64,000 bases of DNA from Acytostelium subglobosum LB1 (GCF_000787575.1 NW_012236528.1:125552-189551), one strand, 5' to 3'; counted from the stretch's first letter, positions 34,517 to 46,587 are shown. Numbers and translations: made by a program. Notes: generated by a model from the letters alone, not told the origin.

Positions 34517-34671
34517 GATGTAGTATCTGTATGAAAGTATTACATGAACATGCAAATGAATGAATGTATCTTCAAACAGGTCCACTCTTCATTCTTTGAT
34601 CATTTCACACACAAAGATTCTGAAACACACAATCAAACAGATATATTATCTGATCAGAGTATTGTTATACA

Positions 34672-34928
34672 ATGACTACAGGTACAACTACTGTTAAATG
34701 GTCACAAAGAGTGTCACAATCACTTGCTCATTGCTCAATTGAGGTAGGTTCCCTCCCATCACTCAAACACTCAATCACTCGCTCAATCACTCACTGACCC
34801 ATTCAATCAATCAGTCAGCAGCATATGCAGCATGTGTGATCAAGAACATTGATGATATACAACATAATGTATGCAATGTAGAGTTCCAACGATTCAAACA
34901 ATGTATTGCCAAGCATGCACATCGATAG
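34672..34928 (+). CDS. NDUFAF8-like twin CX9C protein (complex I assembly)
   Basis: A very small gene found by hand: exons 34672-34743 and 34815-34928 encode 61 residues. Two CX9C motifs are present: CSIESAAYAAC (21-31) and CNVEFQRFKQC (44-54). Spacing and flanks match NDUFAF8 (CGAEAAAYGRC ... CAREFEALRSC), which stabilises the complex I assembly factor NDUFAF5 in the mitochondrial intermembrane space or matrix. CX9C proteins are imported and oxidised by the MIA40 route, and have no cleavable presequence, as here. The phase-0 intron uses the first of two adjacent TCAG sites (34811-34814), the only one that keeps the CX9C frame. Confidence 0.85.
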
Positions 34929-35059
34929 ATATATGAATCAGACATTCAGGTCAGACTTGCGATGAATGATGAAGTCGCGTACATAGATGGGTTTACCACT
35001 TGGAGTGACTTCAAGTCCTCTCAGTCACCAACAATGTTGTGGTGTGCTTCAGGTAGTAC

Positions 35060-36109
35060 TCATATCATTGGGGCGAGGAAGAGTTGGAATGTACAAGTTG
35101 GATGTGTCTCACTATAACAGGTGATGGGATGTTCAGCGAAGAGCAAAGTTAGTTAGATCAATCAACTCAATCAATCAATCGAATAAACTATTGGACCGAT
35201 CAATCAAAGTTCGAACTTACAATATCATTGACAATGGAAGGTCCTTGCCAAACTGTACGAGACACTCCTTGACGGCCAGCTTCCTCAACACTTTGTCCAT
35301 CTTCAACAGATAGCTATTCTTGAACTCAATGTCGAATGCAGCAGTGCCAATGATGTAAAAGTCCCTTGTCTTGCCATTGTACAATGATATCGATGACTTG
35401 ACCAAGTTGTCGTTGGCCTCCAACAACAATGCCTCATGACTAATCTTCACACTAAGATTATTATCATGGAATGACTTCAACTCTTGAATGACCTCTTGCA
35501 ACAGGTATGATTGGAACAGTACCTCATTCTCAAACTTGAACTCTGGCGGCACGACCTTCTCTGCGATCTGCAGTATCATCTCTGGCACTTGGTAGTGGGA
35601 TGTGTAGCCACCTGAACGATGGAACAGCAGGGCCAACTTGTCCTCCTCGTACTTGAACACGATAGACTCGACAGTCTTGACATTGGTGAAACACTTGTCC
35701 AACATATCAACCTTCATAATGAACCTTACTTGTTCCTTCAAGTAAAAGTCACTAAAGAATGTCTTCTTGATATTGACATCAAGGAATAGTACTTGTGATG
35801 CTTTGAATGGTGTATCCTATTTGTTAGATGATGATTGAATGGCCTTGATGTTGTGTTGGCATGTACATACCATCAAAGGCATACATATGGAGACCATCAT
35901 TGGTTATCTCAATGGTGATGAACTCAATAAACATACTCAAACACTTGAATATACATGAGATTGCCTTGCTCTTGTCTTGATCCCTGATGTACCCATTCAT
36001 TCATTCGTTCATTCAATCAATCAATCATTACAACTCATTAATATCAACTCAATCTCATACTCATACTCAGTTTGTTATATTATACATACGTTATAGCTTT
36101 GAACAACAT
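35060..36109 (-). CDS. rad9: Rad9 subunit of the 9-1-1 DNA damage clamp, short form
   Basis: Proposed exons: 36109-36090, 35983-35871, 35791-35221 and 35111-35060; 251 residues. Rad9-Rad1-Hus1 forms a PCNA-like ring loaded at damage sites to activate ATR-type kinase. Matches: MLFKAITDQDKSKAISCIFK (N-terminal helix), TIEITNDGLHMYAFD, FIMKVDMLDKCF (compare CKILMKSFLSVF), and the end FGKDLPLSMIFETHPTCTFQ (compare LNLSIHFDAPGRPAIF). Only the two PCNA-like lobes are present; the long phosphorylated C-terminal tail of animal and yeast Rad9 is absent. The exon 2/3 junction is the least certain: the nearest AG gives a frame with a stop, so a downstream AG (35792) was used. Hus1 or Rad1 are less likely alternatives. 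Confidence 0.7.
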
Positions 36110-36354
36110 TATGAATGATGTATAAGTAAGTACTTGTATTGTATTATACTTTACAACCATGTATACATGGAGAATGGACAATGGATAATGGACATGGGTG
36201 GTGGTCCAGACTTGTCCAAGTTGGACTTCACACACAAACACCAAGATCAGAACAAGGATGTGAGTGACTTCCAAGATTAAGATTGCCCAAGTGGTATCCA
36301 AGTGTCTCGCGTAACACGTGAAGGGAGGATGTAGTAGCCATTCAAAGATTGATG

Positions 36355-37766
36355 TCAACCATTTCCAGATGTTGGTGGATGTTGTGATGATGATGATGAA
36401 GATGATATGATGGATGAAATCATTTCCAGCTCTCTTCGCTTCCTCTCCTTCCACTGCTGTTGTTGTTGTTGTTGATCACTGGACAATGAACTTGAAACAA
36501 CATTATTGATTCGTTTGAGTTCAGTAAGTGATATAACTACATTGCCACCAACATGTGATTGATTGTGAATGTTGGCCAATGTCTGTGACTGACTTTGACT
36601 TGTTGTTTGAGATTGAGATAACTTGATTGACTCTGACGACTCATTGGTCAACTTGCTTGTGACATCATATGCAAGCTTTGTTTGATTGGCACTGAACTGA
36701 CATGCTCTTGCATAATCTATCGCTCGCCTAAGTTGGGGAGTACTCGATGGTCAGTGCATGGATCACTCTGAGATTGAGGATTGATTACTTACATGTCACC
36801 TGATCTAACTTCCCTCTCGCACGTCTGTACGAGACTGGATATTCGATGCTTTGATTGAGTTGACTGTGCCATTACACTCCAGAGCATGACGACCAACTTG
36901 CGTGCGTTGATCGTCCCAACTCCCCATTGTACAAGTCGTTGTTCAATGCGTACTGGGTCCATGTGAATGCGACACAGCATCGACAAAAGGGTGTCACCAA
37001 CCATTTGTAGCCACCATTCTTCAACATCCAATGATAATATAGGTTTGAGCATTATATATATTAATGGTCTCATTCTACTATAATTGATATCTTTGAGTCT
37101 TTGACTGGTAGTCAATGATTTGCGATAAATGAATGGTGGTGTACCAGCAAGCAATGTATCGATTGTAGTCTTTACTCGCCAATGATGTCGTTTGATCTCC
37201 TTTGCCAGTGTCTTTGGTACCTTGTGCGTGGTGCTTGTCAACACAAGCTTCCCAGTGGACCTCATCATCTTTGCTCGACACTGCTCAATCATTGTCAACT
37301 CTAATTGTTGTGGCCGTTGTTGCTGAGTCGGAGTCGGTGTCGCAGTTAGCTTTGGTTGATTGAACAATGACATCAACTTCTGTACAACTGAGTGCGCGGT
37401 CTTGTTGGTGTTGGCAATGTTGACAACACCACCAGCTGGTGATGCTGATGTTGTTGTTGTTGACAACACTGTTGATGGAGTATCTGGTGAGTTCAATAGA
37501 TGTGATCTCTTGCACTTGACTCCATATCTACACTTTTGAAACTTCCTAAACAAGAAGCATATCTCTCTTCCATTTACATCATACTCTATTATCTTCTCCT
37601 TCTCCTTCTCCTTTTCTTGTTGTTGTTGTATGGGTTGAGGTTGAGTATGTGTTTGAGGACTTGGAAGTGGAAGAGGGAGATTTGATTTCTTTGCTTGTTG
37701 CTGTTGCTGTATTTGATGTTTCTTCTTCTTCTTGCGTTTGTTAGCTCCACCTGTCTCTGACTCCAT
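36355..37766 (-). CDS. CCCH zinc-finger protein of unknown function
   Basis: Exons 37766-36793 and 36727-36355, 448 residues. After a Lys- and Gln-rich N-terminus comes one CCCH finger, CFLFRKFQKCRYGVKCKRSH (C-x8-C-x5-C-x3-H, about 70-89), typical of RNA-binding proteins. The middle (about 145-325) is a helical, basic domain with no family I recognise (WWLQMVGDTLLSMLCRIHMD). The C-terminus is Ser/Gln-rich with a short coiled-coil-like stretch (QQWKERKRRELEMISS). It shares a 161-bp divergent promoter with RNASEH2C, so both may be co-expressed. Confidence 0.82.
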
Positions 37767-37927
37767 GTTGTTGTCGAGAGAGCATCAGTATTTGTGTTTG
37801 TTCACGACAAACACGACAATGAAAGAATGAATCTTGACACAAGTTTGAAAATTTGAAGTCAAGGTTGCTCCCGCCCAATTAATCAGTTGTTTATTACCAT
37901 GAACTACAAGATACAGATAAAAGAGTA

Positions 37928-38758
37928 ATGAGTAGTAATAATAATATGTTTGTATTCACAGGTGGATCAACAGCATCTACATCAAGTAATAGTAATAATA
38001 ATAATAGTAGTAATATAAAGTTCAAACCATCAATCAAAGTACCAATCAGTTTGATTGGAGCTGATCATGTAGATCTTCATCTGTTACCTTGTGCCATCGG
38101 TCACAATGGACATGCTAAAGTGACCAGTTACTTCCATCATACTCCATCATCAAAGGGTAATCACTCAATCAACAAGATCAATCAACACGATCAATCATAC
38201 TGACTGATGATGATGTTGTTTGAATAGATGCCAATATACTTGAGAGTACAATTAGAGGAATCAAGTTGACTGGTACATCGGTGTCAGTACCAAAGGGATA
38301 TAGAGGAGTTGTATATAGAGCTGAGGATCAATGTCCAACAAAGTGGTCGGCATTAATGAAGTTTGGTTCATTCTATTATTGGAACAGGGAGAAGACACCC
38401 TCGCAGCAGGACCCTCCTCAACAGGCACTGAAATGGCTTGGTCTAGCACAAAGGGTAAGTTCATCGGTCCAACCTTGCCATGTCCATCAACTCACACTAC
38501 CTTCATCATTCACAGTTACACAGTCCAATCAATCGCGAGATGATGGAGTTGGAGAAGAACAAGATGCAACAAGATATTGATCAAACAAAGTCATCCAATG
38601 ATGTAGTGGATGCCGCACAGACATCTGCAACATCTTTGACAACAGGCCAGTCCAATGATGATGATGTTACTGGCAACAATGAAGCCGAATCACTCGATGA
38701 GGAACTAAAGGATGATAGACCTCTGAAGAAATTAAAGATGGATCCTGATGTTGTATAA
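37928..38758 (+). CDS. rnaseh2C: Ribonuclease H2 subunit C
   Basis: Exons 37928-38156, 38228-38454 and 38516-38758; 232 residues. RNASEH2C is a non-catalytic subunit of RNase H2, which removes RNA-DNA hybrids and single ribonucleotides from DNA. Matches to the family: VDLHLLPCAIGHNGHAKVTS, YFHHTP (compare RFFTPAI), STIRGIKLTGTSVSVPKGYR, GVVY. The final ~80 residues are acidic and end in a basic cluster (DRPLKKLKMD) that could be a nuclear localisation signal. Subunit C is poorly conserved in general, but these blocks in the right order make the call good. Confidence 0.85.
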
Positions 38759-38902
38759 AGGGCAATCTAAACTCTAAACTTCACCTGTAGTCGTCGTAAT
38801 AGTAATAGAGTCGTAGTCATCGTCGTCGTTTATATTGGAGGCTGGTTTATTAGACACACACACAGGAGTTGTTTGTTTCGCGCTATTTGAGGGATGATCA
38901 AT

Positions 38903-39517
<615 letters not shown>

Positions 39518-39958
39518 TGTGAGTGATGTGTGTGTTTACAAAGAGGTCTAAATGCACTAAAACGACAAGTCAATGACATAGCACCATTGTATCCTGTGTC
39601 CAGTCCAAGAAGCAGACGCGAGAGAGTGGATGTGTTTGAAATCAATAAAAAAAAAATGAAAATTAATCACTTTGATAATCCTTATGAAGTTCGAAACCAT
39701 GTTGATCCTAGAAAGTGTTGTCGATTGAATGACAAAGAGGTGAGTGTGGAAAGAGATGGATCATTGGTGGTTATGACTTAAAGGTGTGATGTCGACTACT
39801 TCACACACATAATTAGTGGCTACCTACATCTCTCTCCTTTGTCATTGTTACCACCTTTGACTACAAGGAAGCTTGTTGTTGAGCTTTAAGTTAACTTAAG
39901 TAACAATATTGATTGATTGATTAAATATTATTTATTATAATAAAGTAGAAGGAGAAGA
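39518..39958. other. Divergent intergenic region between eL43 and the G-alpha-like gene
   Basis: 441 bp; contains an A9 tract (39646-39656) followed by a 41-codon ORF that I do not accept as a gene. A strong ribosomal promoter is expected near 39520-39600. Confidence 0.5.
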
Positions 39959-41849
39959 ATGATTTTGGATACTCAATATATCCCTGTAAATACAACTACA
40001 TCAACATCATCTACAACAAATACAACAAGTACAACAATCAATGATAAAAGTGATGTTGAACATAGTAATGATGATGTAGTAACTGTACCAAAGATGTCAC
40101 CTCCTATTACACAATCTATTCAACAACAACATGATCAACATGATGATGATCTAGATGATCATCAAAGAATGATAAGCTTTGAGAAACAAGAGTTAAAGGA
40201 ATCATTAGAACTGCGATCCAAAGCTGCCATTAGGCTACTTGAACAAAAGTCACGTCTAAAGGTATCAGAAGCTTGTCAAGAGTATGTATCCTTCACTCAA
40301 TCAATCAATCAATCAATCAAAAACATGGGAATTAATTAATCAACAAAATGACAATGACAGATTGTATAATTATATTAGTAGTATTGAAGAACCTTTGGCA
40401 ACTGATTCACAGAGCAATCCATATCGTAAACAGTTCAATGCCAATAAGGTGGTGGATAAGAATCAACAGAGATATATTGATGAGATGATGTCAAGACAGG
40501 TATATAATGAGATTGTTGCTTATGGATTGGGCGAATCAAGATTGGACTCTGTATTGGTTGGCATCAAAAAGTCATGTGGAGTCAACGACACTGATCGTCT
40601 AAACTATGGCACACTATTCCAAGACATCGCCGTCAATGTTCTAAGATTAATATCATCATACATGACAAGTGATCATGCTCACAATATTCAACATGTTCAA
40701 GGTCAACAACATGGTAATCAACATGGTCAAAGTCAACAAGATATATTACAACAAAAGGAGTCGATTAGTAGTATTATGACCAACATTAGTTCAAGTAGTA
40801 CTAATGGTAGTAGTACTCAGGAGACAGTTCCACAGAGACTATGCGATGCAAGGACAATGGAGATTATATCAAAGTTGTTAAAGACCAAGATTGATGCATA
40901 CAACTCAAGACCATTACTCGCACATCAACTTGCAGAACTACGAAGTGTCTGGTCCAACACCTCCATACAATCATGTTTCAAACTCAACAAAGCAAGGTTA
41001 CCCAAGTCCTACCAAATAGCCATTGAGTAAGTTACTATAATTGATCGATCGATTGATTGAATGATCATGTGACTAACAAGTTGGACAGCAAGTACTCAGT
41101 GATGGATAGAGTGTTTGGAATTGAACCGAGGAAGTTGGATGATAGTGAAATATTACAATTGATTGATTATCCATTGAGCAAGATACCAGAGTATTTAATA
41201 TCAAATGATATACGTATAACAGATGTATCCGATATCATTGTGGAGAAGATGGATCAACATTGGATGAAAGTATTCTGTGATGTCAAGGTATTCATATGGT
41301 GTTGCTCATTGGCAACATTCGACGAGACTGTAGTCACTCCAGTCTTCATCCCAGCATCAGCCGCAACTCCAACTCAACATCGTCGAGTACTACATCGATC
41401 AGTCAGTGGTAAGTATCCAGTCATTCAATCAAACAATCAATCATATTAATTAATCAATCAAACGATACTATTTAGGATACTTCTTCAATCATCACGAGTC
41501 CGATTATAAGCCATCAAAGGTTAATAGTTTGTCACAGAGTATCCAGGTGTTTAGGACATTGTCTAAACATACAAGTTCACCAGCTATTATATTCTTTACA
41601 GAGAAGGAGAGATTCGCAGAGAAGTTGAGGAATGGTGCAAACTTTAAACAACACTTCTCAGATTATAATGGTGGAAACAAGGATATTGCAGCCATTGTCG
41701 ACTTTGTCAAGAAGCAATTCAATCCTCCACAAGACTCCTACCAAGCCACATTCCACCTCTCAAACTTTGATGGTAAAGACGACTGCAAGGTCATCACTAC
41801 CGTGTTGCTAAACATTGCCACACAGAATGTAGTCGATGTTCTAATGTAA
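39959..41849 (+). CDS. Degenerate G-protein alpha-subunit-like protein lacking GTP-binding motifs
   Basis: Exons 39959-40281, 40361-41026, 41089-41408 and 41476-41849; 560 residues. The fold signature is heterotrimeric G-alpha: helical-domain block LAELRSVWSNTSIQSCFKLN (compare IKRLWKDSGVQACFNRS), WMKVFCDVKVFIWCCSLATF (compare [20 protein letters not shown]), SIQVFRTLSKH then PAIIFFTEKERFAEKL (compare ILFLNKKDLFEEKI), and a final ATQNVVDVLM. Every nucleotide motif is lost: no GxGESGKS P-loop, no RxxTxG switch I Arg, no DVGGQR switch II, NKKD replaced by TEKE, TCAT replaced by LSNF. There is a His/Gln/Ser insert (about 220-270) and no myristoylation site (MILDTQ). A pseudo-G-protein, perhaps a G-beta-gamma or receptor decoy, is inferred. 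Confidence 0.75.
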
Positions 41850-41873
41850 CTTAACTTTAATAAAATCAATCAA

Positions 41874-42987
41874 TTAGCCAACAACATTGTAATATATCAG
41901 TGTGCTGGATGGACATGATCCAGCACCTTCAGATGGAATGAATAGTGTAGTTAGGACGACAAGTTTGTTGGAGTTGGGCAGTGTAATGAGTGTAAAGTGC
42001 GGGTTGGCCCAAGCTGTGGCCTCACATGGTGTGCGCACGGCCAGCACATCAGCGTTGAACGTCTGGCGATCGTAAAGGAACACTTGCCAATGTGCAAAGT
42101 CGATGTGACTGTTACCAGTGTTTGATGGGTTGCCCTCGATTATTGCAAAGTCGTAGCCCTTGAATTGAATTGCATCCCTGCCACCAATATTGCCAGGATT
42201 GGAACTCTCCTGATCAAGCCAGTACAGGACCGAATCCTCCAGGTGCGGGTAGTATGTGTTGGGGTTACGCATCCAGTTGATATCGTTCACATTGAGATTT
42301 GTGATACTGAATGATGATTGGCGATCTGCTTCACCACCATAGTGATTGCCGACAATGATCGTCGAGTCATAGATGTTTCCATTGTTCACCGTTGCTGTGA
42401 ATATATTTGGAGTTCCAATTGACTTTCCAGCTTCAACCCATGAGGGTGGCGGGATGTCCACCCAACTACTTGAGTGATCAGACAACAAATCACTCAAACT
42501 TGAGTAATATCTAATCCTTATGTGATTGCCAGTGCTGGATATGATTGATTGATTTAGTGAGTAATCAGGTGTCTGGAGTAGTTCCGGTGTGAGTGATTGA
42601 GTGATACCTGTATGTTTGTTCCCATGCCATTAGGTAGGTGTCGTTGTCTACACGATATACAGTGGCTTGGCTACTTCCAAATTCGAGAACAGATGTCTGT
42701 TGCCAATGAATGAGGTCGTTGGACTTGGAAATACCAACGATGAAGTTCCCGTTGTAAGGATAATGATAGACTCCAATATAAAAGTAACTCTCTATCTGAA
42801 TGATCTTGGCACATTGCATTTCATTACCATATGTATCTTGTAGATTGTAAATGGCATTGCTCTCCACTGTTACATTTGTGATCAACTCCACCAACTCTGC
42901 TCGTACTTGATCCTCACTCTGAGCTGTAGCCAGTGAGGCAGCCACCAACACCAACAACAGTGGCAACGTCAACAACTTGGTAACCAT
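41874..42987 (-). CDS. Secreted beta-propeller-like protein (glycosidase-like), unknown function
   Basis: Exons 42987-42608 and 42534-41874, 346 residues. Signal peptide about 1-22 (MVTKLLTLPLLLVLVAASLATA). The rest is rich in blade-like units with SNDLIHWQQTSVLEFGSS, then YRVDNDTYLMAWEQTY and later blades, a pattern seen in five-bladed glycoside hydrolase families 32/43/68 and related lectin-like proteins. I cannot place catalytic acidic residues with confidence, so activity is not claimed. Several N-glycosylation sequons (NVT, NDT) are present. It converges with the G-alpha-like gene with only 24 bp between stop codons, so their 3' UTRs probably overlap. Confidence 0.75.
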
Positions 42988-43472
42988 TATTATTACAACT
43001 TTAGTATTCACTGTATGATTAGGAATAAGATGGATGGTGAGTGAGTGACAAGATAAGATGGTTATTACCCATCATAATCAAAAATAAAATATCTGGATCT
43101 GGATATTTGGACTTTGATTGGTGTAGACCTCGAGGACTGATCATGGTTTATTACATCTTGGAATCTGGATTGAAGGGCGCAAGACGATGATGGCCACACA
43201 CTTGTCCTGTAGGCAAGACCACTACTTGGAGTCGGATCCTTCTTTAGAAGGATCACTCAAAGAAAAGAGGCGCCATGTTTACGCCACTCCCGATGGATGG
43301 ATGGTCTCAATGCTACGGTCGGTCTGACAGGTGGTTGCTGCTGATGCTGGTACCGCCCAATACTGCTGATGTCGCTGCGCTACTTCTTCTGTGCCGCGGA
43401 GGTGGAGTGTGTTTGGCACAACTAACAATCATGAAGTGTTGTTGTTCTATTCATTCTTTCATTCATTGATAT
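42988..43472. other. Intergenic region, about 0.49 kb
   Basis: Between two minus-strand genes. A CCTTCTTTAGAAGG dyad lies at 43239-43252. No gene seen. Confidence 0.5.
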
Positions 43473-45167
43473 CTACAGTACTTTTTTCTTTGATCTTGTG
43501 TCCAGCTCGTCATCCCTACTCTTCCTCTTGTGACTGACCAGGTCCTCTACCTCCTCTCCCGAGGAGGAATGATCGACGTCCTCTTCTGATGGCTCATCGT
43601 CGTCTTCGTCATCAACATCAATCTCATGGTTGTCTTCTTGGCCAGGCTGAACACCTTGACTCCTCAGGGCGCGGTAGTGCTCCACCAGTTTGTCCTCCTC
43701 CGAGTTATCCATTTCAAGATCCTCCTCCACCTCTTCATCCTCGGCAATGGCTTCCTCATCGTCCTCCACACTGGAGGATGACTCGTAGTCATGGTCATCT
43801 TCATCAATCGGTTGTTTTGGTTGTTGTTGCTTTACGGTCTTGCCAGATGTAGACGCCGTTGGTGCTTCATACTGGTCATCGCTGGACTCTTCGTCGTCCT
43901 CTTCGACAACATCATCATCATCATCGTCAACATCGTCTGGTTGGACACTGATGCCATTCACTCGGCTTGGTGGCACAATGTCCTCACTCTGGTCGTCACT
44001 ATCGTCGTCTTCATCTTGGCTGTCATCATAGTCTTGGGCAACCGGTTGTCTATTGCTCTGTGGTATTCTCAGGCCAGATGTGCTGCCGTGGCTCTGCTCC
44101 TCCGGCTCATTGACCTCGTCGTCGTCACTGATGTCACTACTACTGCTACTGACGCTCACACTGGCATCGTCTTCGGATTCGTCCGAGTCGCTAACATCAT
44201 CATCTTCTTCGACCACTTGTTGTTGTTGTTGCTGTCTCATAAGAGGCTGCTTGTGACCACCATTCTCGATTCCATTCGTCGTTGTCTCATCATCATCGTC
44301 CAACTCTTCTTCCTCCTCATCAGACACATCGCTACTACTACTACTATTGCTGCTTGCGTCGTCATCTTCCTCAACTCCTTGATCTGCAAGTATTTGTTTT
44401 GTTATAGCTTCCTGGTCGTCCTCTACACCATCTTCTTGGCCTTCTTCTTCGTCCTCTTCTTCTTCACTGTCATCTTCGTCTTCTTCTTCATCTCCATCGT
44501 CGTCATCGTCGTCATCATCTCCATCCATTTCCTTTCCTTGTCTTTTGAGTTGTGTTGGGGAAATGATGTTAGTAAGTCGATGACATTGACTGAATGATCG
44601 ATCACATACTTATCATAACCATCGAGTACAATCAATGACTTGATCATTGAGAATAGGTTCTTTGAATAGTCGGGTAGAAGAGTGACGGGACATCCAAACA
44701 GGTCAAGGTAATGTAGTGATTGTAGGTTGCACTATGAGTTGTCGAGGTTAGAGATAGTGTCACCACTTGACAAGTGCCATCATTAGGCATGAACATACCA
44801 ATGGTGCCAAATCCTCAATAGTCTTTATCTGATTTCCGCTCAGACTCAATGATCCAAGCTTTGCAAAGTGTTCAAGTACATTCAATCCTCCAGATATTCG
44901 GTTATCATTCAATTCCAACTATGAGCCAGTGAGTTAGTAAGTGAATACATGTGTAATCAATCAATCAATCAAACATACCTTCTTTAGTTTTGGCAGTACG
45001 GGAAGTGTCTCTATCGTCTGCAGACTACAGTTATTTAGTGAGAGTATCTCCAACTCTGTAAACTCTCTAAGATCTGATAGTTTCTGAACACGCCGTTGGT
45101 CGAGTACCAACTGCTTGACCTCCTTTGGGTCTTTATCTCCAATATTGTTCAATATCACCACATCCAT
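43473..45167 (-). CDS. ANP32-family acidic leucine-rich nuclear phosphoprotein with long acidic tail
   Basis: Exons 45167-44979, 44918-44799, 44731-44610 and 44541-43473; 499 residues. The N-terminal LRR domain (1-143) matches ANP32: KEVKQLVLDQRRVQKLSDLR, LELNDNRISGGLNVL, LGSLSLSGNQIKTIEDLAPL, CNLQSLHYLDLFGCPVTLLP, and the cap SLIVLDGYDK. ANP32 proteins bind histones and inhibit phosphatases or histone acetylation. The remaining ~355 residues are almost pure Asp/Glu/Ser, with one poly-Gln patch and a basic end (SHKRKSRDDELDTRSKKK) likely to be a nuclear signal. The tail is more than twice the length seen in animal ANP32 proteins. Confidence 0.9.
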
Positions 45168-46587
45168 GTAAATATGTGAGTATTGTTATATGTATCTCTC
45201 TTGATTGATTGATTGATTATAATGTATCTTCGACTTTTACTACTATTATTACTACTATTTCTCTCTCTCTTTCTCTCTAATATTATGACAGTTATGGACA
45301 GACAGAACAGACAATAGTTATTGTTATATAAATCAACTACTTTACTTTTGAAACAAACCTGAAGCGAACAAACAAACAAACATCACGTACTGCGAGGGAT
45401 GCAGTTCACAAATTGATTGAGGAGGTCGTGTTGGTGGTGGTGGGTGGATGAGCGGATGAATGAGTGCGGGGGTGGTGCTTGATGAATTCCTTCACCGACA
45501 CAAAATAAAATCAAATGGATGTGGTTGGTTGTGTGTCACCGAGAGGAGTGAGTGACTCGGACTATTGTATCTCTCTGCTATGTCCTGTGGTATTAGCTAG
45601 CTACATTGTCTACACTACATTCAATTTGTTACTATTGCTACAGCTGACCGTTGTAAAGACCATATCAATCATTTGAAGCAATCAATCAACAACATTATAA
45701 TACTACTTAATGTTATAAATATCTGTTCAAGATCTTATCAGTTTGTGACTTTGATGGTATTGGGAGCTTTAATAAAATATATAAGGTAAATAAATAAAGA
45801 AAAAAAATCAAATAGAAAGAGATAAAGAAGAGATAAATGGGGTGTATGTACTTGTATTGAATGAATGGCAACCAACACAACAACACCATGGTCGAAGCAA
45901 GCTCATCATCATCAACAACAAACACACTTTTTTTTCCAATTCCTTGAAGGGTAGACACCAATCTCAGTGTTTCAATCAATCATGTTGTACTATCTATTCT
46001 TTGGAAAAGGAATCCATTGTTGAGACAACTGGTATAGACATACAGATATAGATATGCAGATGGACATGTCCAACTGATATCTCTCTAACAAACTTGACCA
46101 TGTTTAACAGATAGACAACTGTCTGTCCATCTTCACATTCGTTGCAACCCTCTTTGCAAACGCTCAAGGCTTCTTCGCTTCCTTGGAAAGGGTGTTGCTT
46201 TTATTGGTGTTGGCTTTCTTGTGAATCCTCAACACACCCAACTGAATAATGCCCCCTCCACACACTTTCAATTCAATTTAACTTTGAACCCGATCCATAT
46301 GCAGCACAGCAAGAATAAAGATGGTGTCTGTGTTTTAGTTGGCAACATCCATCATCTTGATGAATGAGGTCAAGGGTTGTGAAGGTGGTGAGGTGCCTAC
46401 CTAGGTAGGTAGCAAGCCCCAACAACAAGTTAATAATGATAACAATGATGATTCATTCATTCAATGATTCATCCTGTTTAACAACCTTTATCACTCTCTC
46501 TCTCTCTTGTGTTATTCAATAGTTTAATATATACACATTATACATTACTTACAAATAAAAATACTTAATACTTAATAGTAATATAGG
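45168..46587. other. Long divergent intergenic region, about 1.4 kb
   Basis: No credible gene or RNA. A perfect 14-bp palindrome (CCTACCTAGGTAGG, 46396-46409) lies about 180 bp before the E2 gene and could be a dimeric factor site. CT-runs near 46495-46508. Confidence 0.5.

Noticed and set aside
34938-35013. Open minus-strand stretch of about 25 codons containing PSGKPIYVRDFIIHRK
   Set aside because: It looks protein-like, but no splice join to the Rad9 exons keeps frame, and Rad9 already ends with a good family match at 35060.
39656-39781. 41-codon ORF starting after an A9 tract upstream of eL43
   Set aside because: The context looks like a start site, but the product has no family signal, is very short, and no following exon fits. 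Reading further upstream needs a non-ATG start.
43791-44597. Long plus-strand ORF opposite ANP32
   Set aside because: It is the antisense image of the Asp/Glu/Ser repeat codons; the minus strand has the LRR domain and consistent splicing.
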